In this document: positions 6,356 through 6,516 of the stretch, one piece after another
Position numbering within the stretch: the stretch's first letter is position 1
Layout of the letters: each line of letters starts with the position of its first letter
Origin: JAAGZL01 sp964628835
GTDB taxonomy: Bacteria; Pseudomonadota; Gammaproteobacteria; Chromatiales; Chromatiaceae
Length of the DNA: 6,516 nucleotides
Assembly: GCA_964628835.1 (NCBI GenBank)
Contig: CAZVME010000113.1
Location: forward strand, 1 to 6,516
Direction: 5' to 3'
The notes under the pieces: generated by a model
The model's input: only the letters and a program-made list of their open reading frames with translations
Told to the model about the DNA's origin: nothing
Databases searched by the model: none
Position numbers and translations under genes: made by a program

Positions 6356-6467
6356 CTCGAAAAATATGGAAAAGATATGTGGAGTAATAGTTACAAAACT
6401 CAGATGCAGTGTATGGGGGCGGCTGGTCTGTAGAGTTAACAAGCCCTGGTATTGTAGATATCTGTTA

Positions 6468-6482
6468 GCGTTACAATAACGC
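6468..6482. promoter_or_regulatory. Perfect inverted repeat, candidate operator
   Basis: GCGTTA-CAA-TAACGC is a perfect dyad with six-base arms and a three-base centre. It overlaps the -10-like TACAAT (6472-6477) and ends 19 bases before the ATG at 6502. No T run follows on the plus strand, so it is unlikely to be a terminator. A repressor site for the right-edge gene is the simplest reading. Confidence 0.45.
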
Positions 6483-6487
6483 AAAAA

Positions 6488-6494
6488 GAGAAGG
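6488..6494 (+). promoter_or_regulatory. Ribosome binding site for the right-edge gene
   Basis: The purine-rich GAGAAGG lies seven bases before the ATG at 6502. It is a good Shine-Dalgarno and is the main reason to accept the truncated gene that follows. Confidence 0.65.
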
Positions 6495-6501
6495 TGTTGA
6501 A

Positions 6502-6516
6502 ATGAGTGGAAAACGC
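6502..6516 (+). CDS. Start of an unidentified gene, cut by the window edge
   Basis: Only five codons are visible, reading MSGKR. The call rests on the well-placed GAAGG ribosome binding site and on the regulatory-looking region upstream, which includes a perfect 15-base dyad and promoter-like boxes. The basic N-terminus is too short to suggest a family. It is divergent from the haem-GGDEF-EAL gene and may share its regulation. Confidence 0.6.

Larger units (their letters stand above)
6181..6501. other. Intergenic regulatory region between divergent genes
   Basis: No gene-sized coding frame is supported here. The region becomes AT-rich from about 6301 to 6400. Besides the promoter candidates and repeats listed separately, it holds TGATATATCA (6228-6237, palindrome), GTAA-TAG-TTAC (6384-6394, dyad), AGATATCT (6456-6463, palindrome) and two copies of GTATGGGGG (6291-6299 and 6411-6419). 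It serves as the leader of the minus-strand gene and the upstream region of the plus-strand gene at 6502. Confidence 0.6.

Noticed and set aside
6468..6490. The 6468-6482 dyad as an intrinsic terminator
   Set aside because: It is followed by A residues on the plus strand and preceded, not followed, by T residues on the minus strand, so the geometry is wrong in both directions.

Overview
The window looks like chromosomal DNA of a gammaproteobacterium. The evidence is a DbpA-type DEAD-box helicase with the E. coli family architecture and length, Shine-Dalgarno-led genes, sigma70-like promoter elements, and a c-type-haem sensor cyclic-di-GMP protein of a kind common in respiratory and sulfur-oxidising members of the group. 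The exact lineage cannot be fixed from the sequence alone. No mobile element, tRNA, rRNA or CRISPR array was seen.

Layout. Bases 1-70 hold a stable hairpin at the left edge and the ribosome binding site of the first gene. Bases 71-2509 are a tight plus-strand operon of three unrecognised exported proteins. The first (409 aa) has a signal peptide and three copies of one internal domain. The second (188 aa) is a small basic, beta-rich exported protein starting 10 bases later. The third (211 aa) is a largely helical exported protein with six cysteines, translationally coupled through an ATGA overlap. Bases 2510-2621 carry a consensus -10 box and a structured leader for dbpA (2622-4010), whose best start is a TTG codon. 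Convergent to it, with only 52 bases between, is a minus-strand gene (6180-4063) for an inner-membrane protein with a periplasmic haem-binding DUF3365/Tll0287-like domain (CMECH) and apparently intact GGDEF and EAL domains. Bases 6181-6501 are a regulatory region between this gene and a divergent plus-strand gene whose first five codons (MSGKR) are all that is visible.

The genes do not form one pathway. DbpA acts in 50S ribosome assembly. The haem-GGDEF-EAL protein should couple a periplasmic redox or ligand signal to cyclic-di-GMP level. The three exported proteins probably work together in the envelope, since they are co-transcribed and coupled, but their function is unknown. The most original observations are the threefold repeat in the first protein, the secreted three-gene set as a unit, the alternative structures in the dbpA leader, and the density of repeats and dyads in the 6181-6501 region, where opposing promoter candidates flank a tandem 9-base repeat.
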